This document shows, piece after piece, positions 10,451 through 20,070 of a DNA stretch of 55,864 nucleotides. How positions within the stretch are numbered: position 1 is the stretch's first letter; each line of letters opens with the position of its first letter. Location of the stretch: contig NZ_LMVC01000010.1 in NCBI RefSeq assembly GCF_001510655.1, positions 1 through 55,864 of the forward strand, in the 5' to 3' direction. The notes beneath the pieces were generated by a model, which worked only from the letters and a program-made list of their open reading frames with translations, did not search any database and was not told the DNA's origin. The translations under genes were made by a program, and so were the position numbers. This stretch comes from Fictibacillus sp. FJAT-27399 (GTDB lineage Bacteria; Bacillota; Bacilli; Bacillales; Fictibacillaceae).

Positions 10451-11221
10451 TCATTTCCGATTGTTTTTTAAGTAGATCAGCTGCAGGCCCTTTAAGGTTA
10501 AATAAGGATCAACCACATCGATCAGCTCGCATTCCTCTGCGATCAGACCTGCCATTCCTCCAGTGGCCACTACTTTTGGACTCGTTTTCTCCTGAGCTTT
10601 TATCCTTTTAACAATACCCTCAACCTGTCCAACATATCCAAATAAAAGTCCTGACTGCATGGCACTTACCGTATTTTTTCCAATAATGTTCTCAGGTTTG
10701 GCAAACTCTATTCTCGGAAGTTTCGCCGCATTTTTATAGAGGCCTTCTGTCGCTACATTAATTCCCGGGGCAATTGCGCCCCCCATATAATGGCCCGCCT
10801 CATTGATGTAGCAATATGTCGTGGCCGTACCAAAGTCAACGATAATGAGCGGTTTACCGTAATTGTGAATCGCTGCAACGGCGTTAACAATCCGGTCAGC
10901 CCCCACTTCTCTTGGATTTTCATATTTTATATTCAAACCGGTCTTTATGCCAGGCCCGATCACCAGCGGTTTTTTATGAAAAAATTTGAGGCACATCCGC
11001 TCAAGCGTCGCCATAATGTGAGGCACAACAGATGAGATAATAATCCCTTCAACTTCTTTTCTTTCAATCTCCGCATTCTGAAACAGGCTGAGAATCAGCA
11101 TTCCGTATTCATCTTCTGTTTTTTCTCTGGAAGTACTGACCCTCCAATGATGTTTCAGATCATCTCCGTCATACATACCCAGTACGATATTCGTATTCCC
11201 TACGTCAAAAACAAAGATCAT
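10451..11221 (-). CDS. coaX: Type III pantothenate kinase
   Basis: A 256-residue ASKHA-fold kinase that phosphorylates pantothenate, the first step of coenzyme A synthesis. [19 protein letters not shown] carries the N-terminal phosphate-binding motif, [11 protein letters not shown] the pantothenate-site region, and VDFGTATT the second ATP motif; VVATGGMAG is the adenosine motif. GCGAGG upstream of the ATG is a reasonable ribosome-binding site. It follows the ftsH terminator by about 40 bases and precedes hslO. Confidence 0.96.
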   Translation of the reverse strand: MIFVFDVGNTNIVLGMYDGDDLKHHWRVSTSREKTEDEYGMLILSLFQNAEIERKEVEGIIISSVVPHIMATLERMCLKFFHKKPLVIGPGIKTGLNIKYENPREVGADRIVNAVAAIHNYGKPLIIVDFGTATTYCYINEAGHYMGGAIAPGINVATEGLYKNAAKLPRIEFAKPENIIGKNTVSAMQSGLLFGYVGQVEGIVKRIKAQEKTSPKVVATGGMAGLIAEECELIDVVDPYLTLKGLQLIYLKNNRK

Positions 11222-11259
11222 GGAAATGCCTCGCTTACTTTTAATTTGATTTTTTACTT

Positions 11260-11293
11260 TTAAAAAGGATGCCTCTGAGTTAGAGGCATCCTT
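11260..11293 (-). terminator. Strong terminator after ftsH
   Basis: Perfect 12-bp stem AAGGATGCCTCT/AGAGGCATCCTT (11265-11276 and 11282-11293) with a TTTTT tail on the minus strand, five bases beyond the ftsH stop. Confidence 0.95.
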
Positions 11294-11297
11294 CGTT

Positions 11298-13205
11298 TTA
11301 ATCTTCCTTGCGTTCTTCTTCGTCTTTTTTATGAATTGTAACCTTTACATCATTTTCCGGAGAAGAAATGACTTTACGCTCAGGAAGCTGTCCTGTTTTT
11401 ACAAGCTCCTTAATTTGCTCTTCATCCAATGTTTCTACATTGAGAAGAGTTTGAGCGATGATTTCAAGCTTTTCATTATGCTCTGTAAGGATTTGTTTAC
11501 AGCGCTGGTAAGAAGTTTTAATGATATTTTGGATTTCCATGTCGATTTCATGGGCAATGGCATCACTGTAGTTTTGCTCATTGTTGAAATCGCGTCCAAG
11601 GAATACCTGTCCGCCAGAGCTTGAGCCAAATTGCATCGGTCCAAGTCTGTCACTCATCCCGAACTCCGTAACCATGCGGCGGGCAATGCCTGTAGCACGC
11701 TGGAAGTCATTGTGAGCACCTGTGCTGACTTCATTAAAGGTAATCTCTTCGGCAACACGTCCGCCAAGGAGACCGACGATCTTATCAAGCAGTTCCGGTT
11801 TTGTCATGAAGTACCGGTCTTCTTTTGGAAGCATAACGGTGTATCCGCCTGCCTGGCCGCGAGGCACTACTGTTACTTTATGAACCGTATCTGCCCCTTC
11901 CAGCACTAGACCGATGACGGTATGCCCGGCTTCATGGTAGGCCACGATATTCTTTTCTTTTTGTGAGATAACCCTGCTTTTCTTCGCAGGACCCGCGATG
12001 ACTCGGTCAATCGCCTCATCCACATCGTCCATGTTAATCTTCTTCTTGTTTTGCCGCGCTGCCACAAGAGCTGCTTCATTCAGCAGGTTCTCAAGATCGG
12101 CACCGGAGAAACCAGGAGTCCGCATGGCAATGGTTTTCAAGTTTACTTCTTCACTTAATGGCTTATTGCGTGCATGTACACCCAGCACTTCTTCTCTTCC
12201 TTTTACATCAGGGCGGTTTACCGTAATCTGACGGTCAAATCGTCCCGGACGAAGAAGAGCAGGGTCAAGAATATCCGGACGGTTGGTCGCAGCAATGATA
12301 ATGATTCCTTCATTAGCTCCGAATCCATCCATTTCAACGAGTAACTGGTTAAGCGTCTGTTCCCGCTCATCATGTCCGCCGCCAAGACCGGCACCGCGCT
12401 GGCGTCCGACTGCATCGATCTCATCGATAAAGATGATACACGGTGCATTCTTTTTAGCGTTTTCAAACAGGTCACGTACACGTGATGCACCGACCCCAAC
12501 GAACATCTCAACAAAATCAGAACCTGAAATCGAGAAGAAAGGAACTCCCGCTTCCCCTGCAACCGCACGGGCAAGCAACGTTTTACCAGTACCTGGAGGT
12601 CCTACTAAGAGAACCCCTTTTGGAATACGGGCTCCTAATGCAGCAAATTTTCGTGGATCTTTTAAGAATTCGACCACTTCAACAAGTTCCTGCTTTTCTT
12701 CGTCCGCTCCGGCAACGTCTTTGAACGTCACTTTTTTCTTTTCTTCGTTATAGAGCTTGGCTTTACTCTTACCAAAGTTCATCACTCGGCTTCCGCCGCC
12801 CTGAGCTTGGTTGAGCAAGAAGAAGAACAGGATGAAAATAATGACAAACGGAATAATGGATGTAAAGAACGTAACCCAACCGCTCGTCTGCTCTTCTGGT
12901 TTAATGTCAACGTTAGATGTTTTAGCTAGCTGGTTAAGCTGTTTGATGGATTCTTCAGAGTCTGGTGTATATGTTTCAAACACTTCACCCTGTTTCGCAT
13001 TCTCCAGCTTTCCTCTAACAACATAAACGCCGCCTTCAGGCTGGTACTCAATGCTTTTTACGCGCCCATCCTGAATGTAATTCGTTAATTGGTCATAACG
13101 AATTTTCTTCACTTCATTGTTGGTTCCGTTAAAAAAGCTGACGACACCAACTACAACTAAAAAGATTAACAAGTAAAATATGGTGTTCCGGAAGATCCGA
13201 TTCAT
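11298..13205 (-). CDS. ftsH: ATP-dependent zinc metalloprotease FtsH
   Basis: A 635-residue membrane-anchored AAA+ protease that degrades misassembled membrane proteins and regulators. Two membrane segments (about residues 9-26 and 111-131) flank an extracytoplasmic domain. The AAA module has Walker A GPPGTGKT at residues 202-209, Walker B IIFIDEID, and the second region of homology [20 protein letters not shown]. The zinc site HEAGH lies near residue 426. It follows hpt, as in most Bacillaceae, and ends in a strong terminator. GAGGAGG precedes the start. Confidence 0.98.
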   Translation of the reverse strand: MNRIFRNTIFYLLIFLVVVGVVSFFNGTNNEVKKIRYDQLTNYIQDGRVKSIEYQPEGGVYVVRGKLENAKQGEVFETYTPDSEESIKQLNQLAKTSNVDIKPEEQTSGWVTFFTSIIPFVIIFILFFFLLNQAQGGGSRVMNFGKSKAKLYNEEKKKVTFKDVAGADEEKQELVEVVEFLKDPRKFAALGARIPKGVLLVGPPGTGKTLLARAVAGEAGVPFFSISGSDFVEMFVGVGASRVRDLFENAKKNAPCIIFIDEIDAVGRQRGAGLGGGHDEREQTLNQLLVEMDGFGANEGIIIIAATNRPDILDPALLRPGRFDRQITVNRPDVKGREEVLGVHARNKPLSEEVNLKTIAMRTPGFSGADLENLLNEAALVAARQNKKKINMDDVDEAIDRVIAGPAKKSRVISQKEKNIVAYHEAGHTVIGLVLEGADTVHKVTVVPRGQAGGYTVMLPKEDRYFMTKPELLDKIVGLLGGRVAEEITFNEVSTGAHNDFQRATGIARRMVTEFGMSDRLGPMQFGSSSGGQVFLGRDFNNEQNYSDAIAHEIDMEIQNIIKTSYQRCKQILTEHNEKLEIIAQTLLNVETLDEEQIKELVKTGQLPERKVISSPENDVKVTIHKKDEEERKED

Positions 13206-13274
13206 TCCTTACCTCCTCAACGACAATGAGACGATGAAATACATTTATTATTGCATGTTAACAAATAAACAGGA

Positions 13275-13814
13275 TTACTTTTCGTATACTTCAGGCTTCA
13301 GAACCCCGATATAAGGAAGGTTGCGATAGCGCTCAATATAGTCCAGGCCGTAACCGACAACAAACGCATCCGGTACGATAAAACCTGTAAGATCCGGTTT
13401 GATATCCACTTTTCTGCCAGTCGGTTTATCCAGCAGAGTAACAATTTTGACCGAATTGGCGTTACGGGTTTTGAAAAGCTGAACAAGATAACTTAACGTC
13501 AGACCGCTGTCTATAATATCTTCGACAATGATGACATCTCGTCCTTCAAGAGATGTATCCAGGTCCTTAATTATTTTAACTTCCCCTGAAGAAACAGTGG
13601 ATGTTCCATAGCTTGAAACAGCCATGAGGTCAATCTCAAGGTGGATGTCCATCCGTTTGATAAGATCCGCCATAAAAGGAAGGGCTCCTTTTAATACTCC
13701 GACAACAAGCGGAAATCGATCTTGATAATCCTCTGATAATTGCTTTCCGAGATCCTTGATCTTTTCCTGGAGAACTTCCTCGGAAATTAATACTTCTTTA
13801 ATTTCATCATGCAT
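13275..13814 (-). CDS. hpt: Hypoxanthine phosphoribosyltransferase
   Basis: A 179-residue purine salvage enzyme converting hypoxanthine (and guanine) with PRPP to nucleotides. The PRPP-binding loop is [14 protein letters not shown] near residue 100; the N-terminal [14 protein letters not shown] and C-terminal [22 protein letters not shown] are family signatures. The frame is open upstream into tilS, but AGGAGG ten bases before the ATG at 13814 and the family length fix the start. It lies 14 bases after tilS and upstream of ftsH, the classic tilS-hpt-ftsH cluster. Confidence 0.97.
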   Translation of the reverse strand: MHDEIKEVLISEEVLQEKIKDLGKQLSEDYQDRFPLVVGVLKGALPFMADLIKRMDIHLEIDLMAVSSYGTSTVSSGEVKIIKDLDTSLEGRDVIIVEDIIDSGLTLSYLVQLFKTRNANSVKIVTLLDKPTGRKVDIKPDLTGFIVPDAFVVGYGLDYIERYRNLPYIGVLKPEVYEK

Positions 13815-13828
13815 GCTGCTTTGGCCTC

Positions 13829-15229
13829 CTAGACGTCCTGGCAGAAATTTTGAAACTGTAAGACTAACCATTGCTTAGGTTTGCTTGAGTGTGGAACGGG
13901 GGCGTGCTTTATACCCGGAATCCAGATAATGTTACCCCTCCCATCTTGCAGGACGGGCCATACATCGCGTTTCTCCCTCTCAAGCTTTTGGTCGATAAAT
14001 ATATCTTTGACCTTCCGAGTTCCGCTTACCCCTTGAATGGCCATCCGGTCACCGGGTTTGCGGCTCCTCGCAATGATTGGCAAACTTACACTTTTAACAT
14101 CACATACAAAAACATCTTTTCCCTTTTTTCCATCCGGATACTCTTCTTTATACTCAGCGGTGATGAAACCTACAGGAAGTTCGAGCGTTCCTGGCACTTT
14201 CAATTCCATTTGATAGCCTTCCTGCTTTTCGGCTTCCCCAAACGCCAGCCTGCACCGGTCATAGGAACGGATTACCTGCAAACCATGGGGAAAATCCAGC
14301 CTTCCAGATGGATGTTCGCTTCCGAGCAAAGTTAAAAAGCTTTCCTTATGTAGTGAGGAAAGAGATGAAGGTGTTTGCTTATATAGATAGTTTAATATTA
14401 GTGTAATCGCCCTTTTTTGTAAAGGAATAGGCATGTTGAGAAATTTAGCAGCCGAAACTTCAATCAACGATGCTTTTTTCACTGTTACAACAGCTTCCAG
14501 GCTTCTTTTTGCCTGTTCCAATAAATACGTTTCATCCTCATAAAAAGTTTCACTTATTTGCTGAAATCGAAGATGAACATTCGGATTTTCTTTTTTAAGA
14601 AAAGGCAGCACATGATGCCTGAAGCGGTTTCTTACATAGTCATCCGCCTCATTGCTCGGATCCCTTCTCGGAAAAATCGTATGTACTTTACAATAATGCT
14701 CTATTTCGTCCTTCGTTATTCCTAAAAAAGGACGAATAATACATCGGCCTTCAAAAGAGCGTTTCGCTTGCATACCGCCAAGCGCGGTTCCTGAGCTTCC
14801 CCTTGTCATCCGCATCAGAATGGTCTCCGTCTGGTCATCTCCATGGTGAGCCAATGCGAGTGAATCGGCATTATGCCTTGCCATGACTTCAGCATAAAAT
14901 GCATACCGGCATTCTCTCGCAGCCAATTGAGTGCTCGTCACTTGATTCTCCTTTTTATAGGAATCCACATCCACACGTTTGCCCTCAAACTGAATATCAT
15001 GCTCTCGGCAGTAGGACTGCACGTACAAAAGGTCTTCTTCCGACTCTCTGCCCCGCAGCATGTGGTCGGCATGGGCAGCAATAATGTTCAGCTCATCCCC
15101 CTTTCTGCGGTTCCAAAGATAATGAAGCAATGCCATGGAATCAGGGCCGCCTGATACACCAACAACGATTGTCTGTCCCCGGCGAATCAGCTGATGCTTT
15201 TTAATAAATTGTTCGACTGCCTGAAGCAT
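13829..15229 (-). CDS. tilS: tRNA(Ile)-lysidine synthase
   Basis: A 466-residue N-type ATP pyrophosphatase that modifies C34 of the CAU-anticodon tRNA-Ile to lysidine, making it read AUA. The P-loop-like motif [15 protein letters not shown] lies near residue 26. A central TilS substrate-binding region is followed by the C-terminal TilS domain with [20 protein letters not shown] precedes the ATG. It is the first gene of the tilS-hpt-ftsH group and has a promoter about 75 bases upstream. Confidence 0.97.
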   Translation of the reverse strand: MLQAVEQFIKKHQLIRRGQTIVVGVSGGPDSMALLHYLWNRRKGDELNIIAAHADHMLRGRESEEDLLYVQSYCREHDIQFEGKRVDVDSYKKENQVTSTQLAARECRYAFYAEVMARHNADSLALAHHGDDQTETILMRMTRGSSGTALGGMQAKRSFEGRCIIRPFLGITKDEIEHYCKVHTIFPRRDPSNEADDYVRNRFRHHVLPFLKKENPNVHLRFQQISETFYEDETYLLEQAKRSLEAVVTVKKASLIEVSAAKFLNMPIPLQKRAITLILNYLYKQTPSSLSSLHKESFLTLLGSEHPSGRLDFPHGLQVIRSYDRCRLAFGEAEKQEGYQMELKVPGTLELPVGFITAEYKEEYPDGKKGKDVFVCDVKSVSLPIIARSRKPGDRMAIQGVSGTRKVKDIFIDQKLEREKRDVWPVLQDGRGNIIWIPGIKHAPVPHSSKPKQWLVLQFQNFCQDV

Positions 15230-15299
15230 TCCCTTCTCTCCTTATCCTATGCGGCTCAACCTTGCCTTCGTCCATTTTTTCATGAACAGCCTCTCGGGT

Positions 15300-15330
15300 A
15301 GTATACCAAAAACAAGGATGTCCCTGTAAA
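15300..15330 (-). promoter_or_regulatory. Candidate promoter of tilS-hpt-ftsH (extended -10)
   Basis: On the minus strand TTTACA (15325-15330), a 19-bp gap and TATACT (15300-15305) preceded by TGG make an extended -10 promoter. It sits between the yabT stop and the tilS start. Confidence 0.55.
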
Positions 15331-15345
15331 GAATTGAAACTGCCG

Positions 15346-16326
15346 CTACATGGACTGGCTAACAAGGTAAAACAGATAGACGATAAACAGAAATGAGCCC
15401 AAGAGAACCGTTTCGAACATGACCGCTCTTTTCCTCTTTTTCTTTATGATCCTCTGTCCCGACCGTCTGCTTGACCGCTGTCCGTTTACAGGCTGGGCCG
15501 GCATTTTGCTTCTTCCCTTATTGTTCAGGGTGGAAACCATTTCATTGCGCATCTCTTCGGCGCTTTTATATTTTCCATACAAGCCTTTCAGGAGAACAGA
15601 TTGGAAGGGAGACAGCATGGCGCTGTTTTTGACAGCGTCCTTCAGCTGCTGTCCCCCGTCCTTCCTTTTATCAAACCGTTGGGGATACGCCAGGTTGATC
15701 ATAATCATACTTGCAGCGAACAGGTCATAGGAGGGTTCAGCCTTCCGGGTACCAAGACCCCAGTAGCCCCTGTCAAAAAACTCGGTATATTCCTTGATTG
15801 ACCGCCCAATTTGAGTCGTTCCTCCCACATCGATCCAGCGAATGCGGTGCGGAGGCCCTACGACGAGCAGGTTGTCGGGCTTTAAATCGCCGAATACCCA
15901 GCCGGCCTGATGAAGCATCTGCAGATCCGTGAGAAGCTGGACGAGGAGGATGGCCGCCCATTCTTCTTTATGGTTCTTCATGAAGTGAAACAATGTATCC
16001 CCTTTTAAATACTCCATCACATAAAAGGGGATCTGCTGCTGTCCTTGAAGATAGTCATCCACATCGATTAAAGAAGGCCCAAGGATTTTGCCTTGGACCC
16101 TTGAAAAGTGTTTTAACACGTTGACTTCCGAAATAATCGCCATGCTGTCATGGCCTGTTTTAACAGCGACCTTGCCGTTTCTTCCGGCAGCAAGATACAC
16201 AGTTCCTGTAGCCCCTGAGCCCAGCTCTCTAATGATGGAATACTCGTTTCGGTGCCATTTGCCGGTAACCAGTTCACCGGCCCTGAGCTTAAAAACCTGA
16301 CCCTTCGAAGTATTCTTCTTCATCAC
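15346..16326 (-). CDS. yabT: Membrane-anchored Hanks-type Ser/Thr protein kinase YabT
   Basis: A 326-residue kinase. The glycine loop is LGSGATGTVYLAAG, the ATP lysine lies in VAVKTGH, and the catalytic loop is VFGDLKPDNLL, where the usual HRD is FGD; DFG is replaced by DVG (WIDVGG). The B. subtilis YabT has the same variations and phosphorylates RecA during spore development. A basic linker (about residues 270-300, many Arg/Lys) precedes a single C-terminal membrane helix, so the kinase faces the cytoplasm. The basic stretch could bind DNA, as reported for YabT. It overlaps yabS by 38 bases. GTG (16326) or the next ATG may start it. Confidence 0.93.
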   Translation of the reverse strand: MMKKNTSKGQVFKLRAGELVTGKWHRNEYSIIRELGSGATGTVYLAAGRNGKVAVKTGHDSMAIISEVNVLKHFSRVQGKILGPSLIDVDDYLQGQQQIPFYVMEYLKGDTLFHFMKNHKEEWAAILLVQLLTDLQMLHQAGWVFGDLKPDNLLVVGPPHRIRWIDVGGTTQIGRSIKEYTEFFDRGYWGLGTRKAEPSYDLFAASMIMINLAYPQRFDKRKDGGQQLKDAVKNSAMLSPFQSVLLKGLYGKYKSAEEMRNEMVSTLNNKGRSKMPAQPVNGQRSSRRSGQRIIKKKRKRAVMFETVLLGSFLFIVYLFYLVSQSM

Positions 16327-17041
16327 CGGTGATCAATCTCCTTTTTGCACGCCTGTTCGTAAATTCATTGATCGCGGCTTTTATCGCCGGACCGGTCGGG
16401 GTAATACCTCCCGATGAAAGCTTGCTGAACGCACTGGTGATCGAATTTAACTGAGGGGTCCAATCGATCAGCTTTTCTGTATCATCCTTCTTGCCCGGAA
16501 ATGCATACAGAGCGAATTGATTGTAGCCCATCCTTGAGTTCAGGGATATGGATAAGTCAATGAGCGACTCCTGTACAGTAGCCAGCTTCTTCTCCATGCT
16601 CCCGGACGAATCTACGAGAATGAGCAATTCCAGATCCATGGTTTCACCGAGATCATCTACCACTTCCATAACTTCCCCCCGTTTTTCTGGCGGAAGGTCC
16701 TCGATAGTCGAATCTTTCCCAAGAATCTGCTGAAGTTCGCTGTTGATGACGCCATGAATCGTTTGTGCCATCCCTTTTCTCGTGACCATCTGAACAGTCT
16801 GGGAAAGCTGAGCTGTATAGACGATCTGGCTCACACCACCTCCTGACAAGGATATATCCTCCACTTCTTTCAAGCCTTTATGAAGGTATTCAGGACTGTT
16901 CTCTTCCATAATGCCGATTACATTTATCGTAATGCCATGTTCGCGTGCAAGCGCCGCCATCGCAACCGGATCCTCGCCCTGGTTTGAGCAGCCATCTGTG
17001 ATTAGAAGCACCTGGCGCAGTGTACCTTTTTTTATGTCCAT
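16289..17041 (-). CDS. yabS: von Willebrand factor A-like protein YabS
   Basis: A 250-residue soluble protein. The N-terminal part contains VLLITDGCSNQGEDP, and the second half a clearer VWA metal site, LLILVDSSGSMEKK, with the DxSxS pattern. Function is unknown; VWA domains usually bind partners through a metal ion. It forms a two-gene unit with the kinase gene yabT, downstream of spoIIE, suggesting a role with YabT in sporulation. GAGGAG precedes the ATG. Confidence 0.9.
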   Translation of the reverse strand: MDIKKGTLRQVLLITDGCSNQGEDPVAMAALAREHGITINVIGIMEENSPEYLHKGLKEVEDISLSGGGVSQIVYTAQLSQTVQMVTRKGMAQTIHGVINSELQQILGKDSTIEDLPPEKRGEVMEVVDDLGETMDLELLILVDSSGSMEKKLATVQESLIDLSISLNSRMGYNQFALYAFPGKKDDTEKLIDWTPQLNSITSAFSKLSSGGITPTGPAIKAAINEFTNRRAKRRLITGDEEEYFEGSGF

Positions 17042-17077
17042 ATAAATCGTCTCCTCTCATCATGATTTGCTGTTATC

Positions 17078-17106
17078 ATCCTTGTCATCGATGAGGGGAT
17101 TTATAC
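17078..17106 (-). promoter_or_regulatory. Possible sigma-F promoter of yabS-yabT
   Basis: On the minus strand GTATA (17102-17106), a 15-bp spacer and GACAAGGAT (17078-17086) resemble a sigma-F promoter (GGnnAnAnT at -10, with two mismatches), 37 bases before yabS. Forespore expression would suit YabT. Weak call. Confidence 0.35.
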
Positions 17107-17121
17107 TTTTATTCTTTGAAA

Positions 17122-19617
17122 TTATTGAGCTTTCGGGCGTTTAATATTGATTTTCGGAAAATGAGGTATGGATGCCCATTTCGGAATGTTACGGTTTATT
17201 TTCGCTACCACCACCGTCATATCGTCTTCAATCGAATTCGATCCTGTGCGAATGACCTCTTCCATAAGCAAGTCTGCCATGGCCTGAGGATCGTCTGTCC
17301 CCATCTCTTTGATCTTCCGCTTCATCCACGCATTAATGTTCTCCACATGCTTTGGCCCCTCATAGATTCCGTCGCTCATCATGATGAGCAGGTCCCCTGC
17401 CTTCAGCTGCTCACTGACCACATCGACTTCAAACTCTTCAATGATTCCAATGGGAAGGTTGCTTGCCTCAATCATTCTTACCTGGTCACCGCGTTTGACA
17501 AAGCTTGGTGATGAGCCGATCTTCAAAAATTTCAGTGAAGCATCCTGAAGGTCAATCATAGCGAGATCCAGTGTGGAAAAGATCTCATCTGTCGTGCGAA
17601 GAGAAAGAACTGAGTTGACCGATTTGATAGCCACTTCTTCATCGATTCCTGATTTTAATATCTTTTGAAGCAGCTCCAGTGTTTCATTGCTCTCTTTAAA
17701 AGCCCTTTCTCCATTTCCCATGCCGTCTGAAATCGCAATGGCATATTTTCCGCCGCCAAGCTCGATCGTGGAATGGCAGTCGCCGGATAGCCATGCTCCT
17801 CCCTTTGCCGCAGAAGCAATGCCTGTTTCAATGATAAACTCACGTGCCGATCCGAACGACACATGGCAATTGCCGTTCTGGTAATAGCTGCACTCCTCTT
17901 TTTTTACAACAATCGTCTCCTGAAGGATATCTGATAAAAGAGGGGCAATGATTTTTTCACACTCCCCGCTGCCCTGGCAATATGGGAGGCTCAATTCAAT
18001 ATCCACATTGGACGCTTCAAGGCTGTATACGTCGATATGCCCCAGCTCAATGCCCGCATGCAGGATCGCCTCTTTAATCTGCTCCTCCTGCACCTGATGG
18101 TTGGCATGCTCTCGTTGGATTTCCTTCGCAAAATCCCCCATCACCTGCGATACGCCAAGCAACTGATTAGCAACCAGCTTCCGGCTTTCCTGCACCTGCT
18201 GCTTCAGCTTCTGGCTGGCCCGATACTGAGAGAGCTCTTTCGAAATAGCATCTGTAATCTTTTGAGGCTTCACACAATGCTTTTCCCATTCTAGTTTAAG
18301 CCGCCGATCTTTTATTTCCTGATATTGCTCCTGCTCGTACATAATTTGGGACATCATCTCATACGTTTTAGTAAAATTAACTGCCCAGCACTGTTCCTTC
18401 TTAAAACAAGTCTGGCACGTTTTTTCTGTGATGTTGCTTAAAAACAAATCAACTTCGCGGTCGTTGCTCTCTTCATATTCATCTTCTCCATAGGAAGAGA
18501 AGGAATGAGACAGCGCCTGGAACATTGACGAAAACTGTTCTACACGGTTCGCCGTCACGTCTCTGATCTTTTTAACATACTGCTGCTGTTCATTAGAATG
18601 TTCCCGGGATCCCGGCACATAGCGGGCAATGCTCGAAATCACGGCATTCGGCGTGAGTAAAAAAAGAGCAATGGCAATACCTGACTCAATCATCGTCTGC
18701 ATAATGGCTACATTTCCTTCGCCATACAGACCGATCAGTAATGTGCCGATTAACAGGCCGAAACCGACACCAAGCCGCTTCCCTTCTTTCAGCAGCCCGC
18801 CCAAGAGACCCGCAAAAGCAAGCAAGCTCATTTGGTAGAGGCTACCTACATTGGCCAAACTTAAAATCAACCCCGTTACGACGCCGACCGTTGAGCCGAT
18901 CGCCGCTCCGCCAACAAACGCGAACATCAGAACTAAATATCTTGAAACGATATGTTCAACCGAATAATGGTGAATTTCCCATCCGATGGTCCCGGTCATG
19001 ACAGAGGCCAGCAATATCATAAAACAAATGATTTCTTCATTCTTTAACGATTGTGGAATTCGTTTGAAGTTCAATAGAGGAATACTTTGCAAAAAGATCA
19101 AGGTAAGTACGAGTGAAAGGCCCGCTTCAACAGCTCCCATCATGTACTCACTGATTTGAGGGTTTCCTGACGTAAGAAAGATGGTCGCCAGCCTGGCCGT
19201 TATGCTTGTCAAGAATACGACGGCCGGCACCCATCTGGCACGGTTCTTTGTCATCAGGTCAGCTGCTTTTTGATAAACAGCATAAATGACAACTCCCGTT
19301 ATTATGTAAAATGCGTTGATGGGCATATGGGACAGCGCACCGGCCACCAGTGCAAGAATCGCAATACCTGTCCGTTCCTTCCGCAAAATGTATACTGAAG
19401 CGATCAGCGGCAGGGCAAAAGGTGTTATCTCTGATAGAATCATAGCTCGTCCAAGTAAAAAACCAACAGCAAACAACAACAGTCTCCAGTTTAAAAGCAC
19501 ACTTTCCAGCCTGTGCATGAAGCGTTTACTCATGCCGACTGAAAGATTCTGCGTCTTCTCAAACCACACCATCACCCGAAGAGGTCCCATTACATTTCTG
19601 TCCGCCTTTTGATACAT
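17122..19617 (-). CDS. spoIIE: Stage II sporulation protein E, PP2C phosphatase
   Basis: About 831 residues. It dephosphorylates SpoIIAA to release sigma-F in the forespore and helps shift FtsZ to the polar septum. The N-terminal ~330 residues contain about ten membrane helices. A central FtsZ-interaction/oligomerisation region with several cysteines (TCQTCFKKEQCW) follows, and then a C-terminal PP2C domain with GKYAIAISDGMGNG and LLIMMSDGIYEGP holding metal-binding aspartates. Alignment of MYQKADRNVMGP with the family N-terminus favours the ATG at 19617, though its ribosome-binding site is unusual; frames extend to 19662. The promoter carries Spo0A features. Confidence 0.97.
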   Translation of the reverse strand: MYQKADRNVMGPLRVMVWFEKTQNLSVGMSKRFMHRLESVLLNWRLLLFAVGFLLGRAMILSEITPFALPLIASVYILRKERTGIAILALVAGALSHMPINAFYIITGVVIYAVYQKAADLMTKNRARWVPAVVFLTSITARLATIFLTSGNPQISEYMMGAVEAGLSLVLTLIFLQSIPLLNFKRIPQSLKNEEIICFMILLASVMTGTIGWEIHHYSVEHIVSRYLVLMFAFVGGAAIGSTVGVVTGLILSLANVGSLYQMSLLAFAGLLGGLLKEGKRLGVGFGLLIGTLLIGLYGEGNVAIMQTMIESGIAIALFLLTPNAVISSIARYVPGSREHSNEQQQYVKKIRDVTANRVEQFSSMFQALSHSFSSYGEDEYEESNDREVDLFLSNITEKTCQTCFKKEQCWAVNFTKTYEMMSQIMYEQEQYQEIKDRRLKLEWEKHCVKPQKITDAISKELSQYRASQKLKQQVQESRKLVANQLLGVSQVMGDFAKEIQREHANHQVQEEQIKEAILHAGIELGHIDVYSLEASNVDIELSLPYCQGSGECEKIIAPLLSDILQETIVVKKEECSYYQNGNCHVSFGSAREFIIETGIASAAKGGAWLSGDCHSTIELGGGKYAIAISDGMGNGERAFKESNETLELLQKILKSGIDEEVAIKSVNSVLSLRTTDEIFSTLDLAMIDLQDASLKFLKIGSSPSFVKRGDQVRMIEASNLPIGIIEEFEVDVVSEQLKAGDLLIMMSDGIYEGPKHVENINAWMKRKIKEMGTDDPQAMADLLMEEVIRTGSNSIEDDMTVVVAKINRNIPKWASIPHFPKINIKRPKAQ

Positions 19618-19651
19618 CCTCCACACCACCCCAATAGTTTTTGTGTGTATC

Positions 19652-19685
19652 ATTATACCCACAGGTAATTCACATTTTTTGTCAA
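19652..19685 (-). promoter_or_regulatory. spoIIE promoter with 22-bp spacer and Spo0A box
   Basis: On the minus strand a consensus TTGACA (19680-19685) and TATAAT (19652-19657) are separated by 22 bp instead of 17. Abnormally long spacers are the known hallmark of Spo0A-P-activated sigma-A promoters (spoIIE, spoIIG). TTTGTCAAA (19678-19686, plus strand) is a perfect Spo0A box lying over the -35. Confidence 0.88.
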
Positions 19686-19700
19686 ACGATTAGAGCATGT

Positions 19701-19753
19701 TCAAAAAACTTCTCGACGTACAAATACAAAAAATCTGTATTGTCTTGGACAAA
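19701..19753 (-). promoter_or_regulatory. Upstream Spo0A-box-like sites of spoIIE
   Basis: TTTGTCCAA on the minus strand (19745-19753) matches the Spo0A box TTTGTCRAA at 8 of 9 positions. CGTCGAG (19702-19708, minus strand) is a weaker match. They lie about 20 and 65 bases upstream of the -35, a usual place for activating sites. Confidence 0.5.
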
Positions 19754-19754
19754 T

Positions 19755-19792
19755 ACAAAAAACCCTGTATTTTTTTATAAAAATACAGGGTT
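19755..19792 (-). terminator. Terminator of the tRNA operon
   Basis: AACCCTGTATTTTT and AAAAATACAGGGTT form a long stem (19761-19792) with TTTTTT after it on the minus strand, 17 bases past tRNA-Glu. Its tail touches the upstream Spo0A-box-like site of spoIIE. Confidence 0.9.
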
Positions 19793-19808
19793 GATAATTA
19801 TATGTAAT

Positions 19809-19883
19809 TGGTGACCCGTACGGGATTCGAACCCGTGTTACCGCCGTGAAAGGGCGGTGTCTTAACCGCTTGACCAACGGGCC
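19809..19883 (-). tRNA. tRNA-Glu (UUC)
   Basis: 75 nt including an encoded CCA. The acceptor GGCCCGT pairs with ACGGGTC; the anticodon loop CTTTCAC carries TTC; the T loop is GGTTCGAATCC. It is the second gene of a two-tRNA operon upstream of spoIIE, as in the B. subtilis trnSL locus. Confidence 0.97.
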
Positions 19884-19909
19884 AGTCTTATTTTTTTTGT
19901 AGAAAAACA

Positions 19910-19986
19910 TGGTAGCGGCGGAGGGAGTCGAACCCACGACCTCACGGGTATGAACCGTACGCTCTAGCCAGCTGAGCTACACCGCC
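19910..19986 (-). tRNA. tRNA-Met (CAU), elongator type
   Basis: 77 nt including CCA. The acceptor GGCGGTG, D arm GCTCAGCTGGCTAGAGC, anticodon loop TTCATAC and T loop GGTTCGACTCC are intact. The first base pair (G-U) makes it elongator rather than initiator. It is the first gene of the tRNA operon. Confidence 0.95.
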
Positions 19987-20006
19987 ATGTTAAAGACACA
20001 AGTAAT

Positions 20007-20035
20007 ATATTACAAGAATCCATACCACCTGTCAA
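20007..20035 (-). promoter_or_regulatory. tRNA operon promoter (sigma-A)
   Basis: TTGACA (20030-20035), a 17-bp spacer and TAATAT (20007-20012) on the minus strand, 20 bases before tRNA-Met. The same box pair occurs at the rRNA P2 promoter at the left end. Confidence 0.8.
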
Positions 20036-20070
20036 CGGTTTTTCAAAAAAGATTAAAAAGAAAAGCTGTT

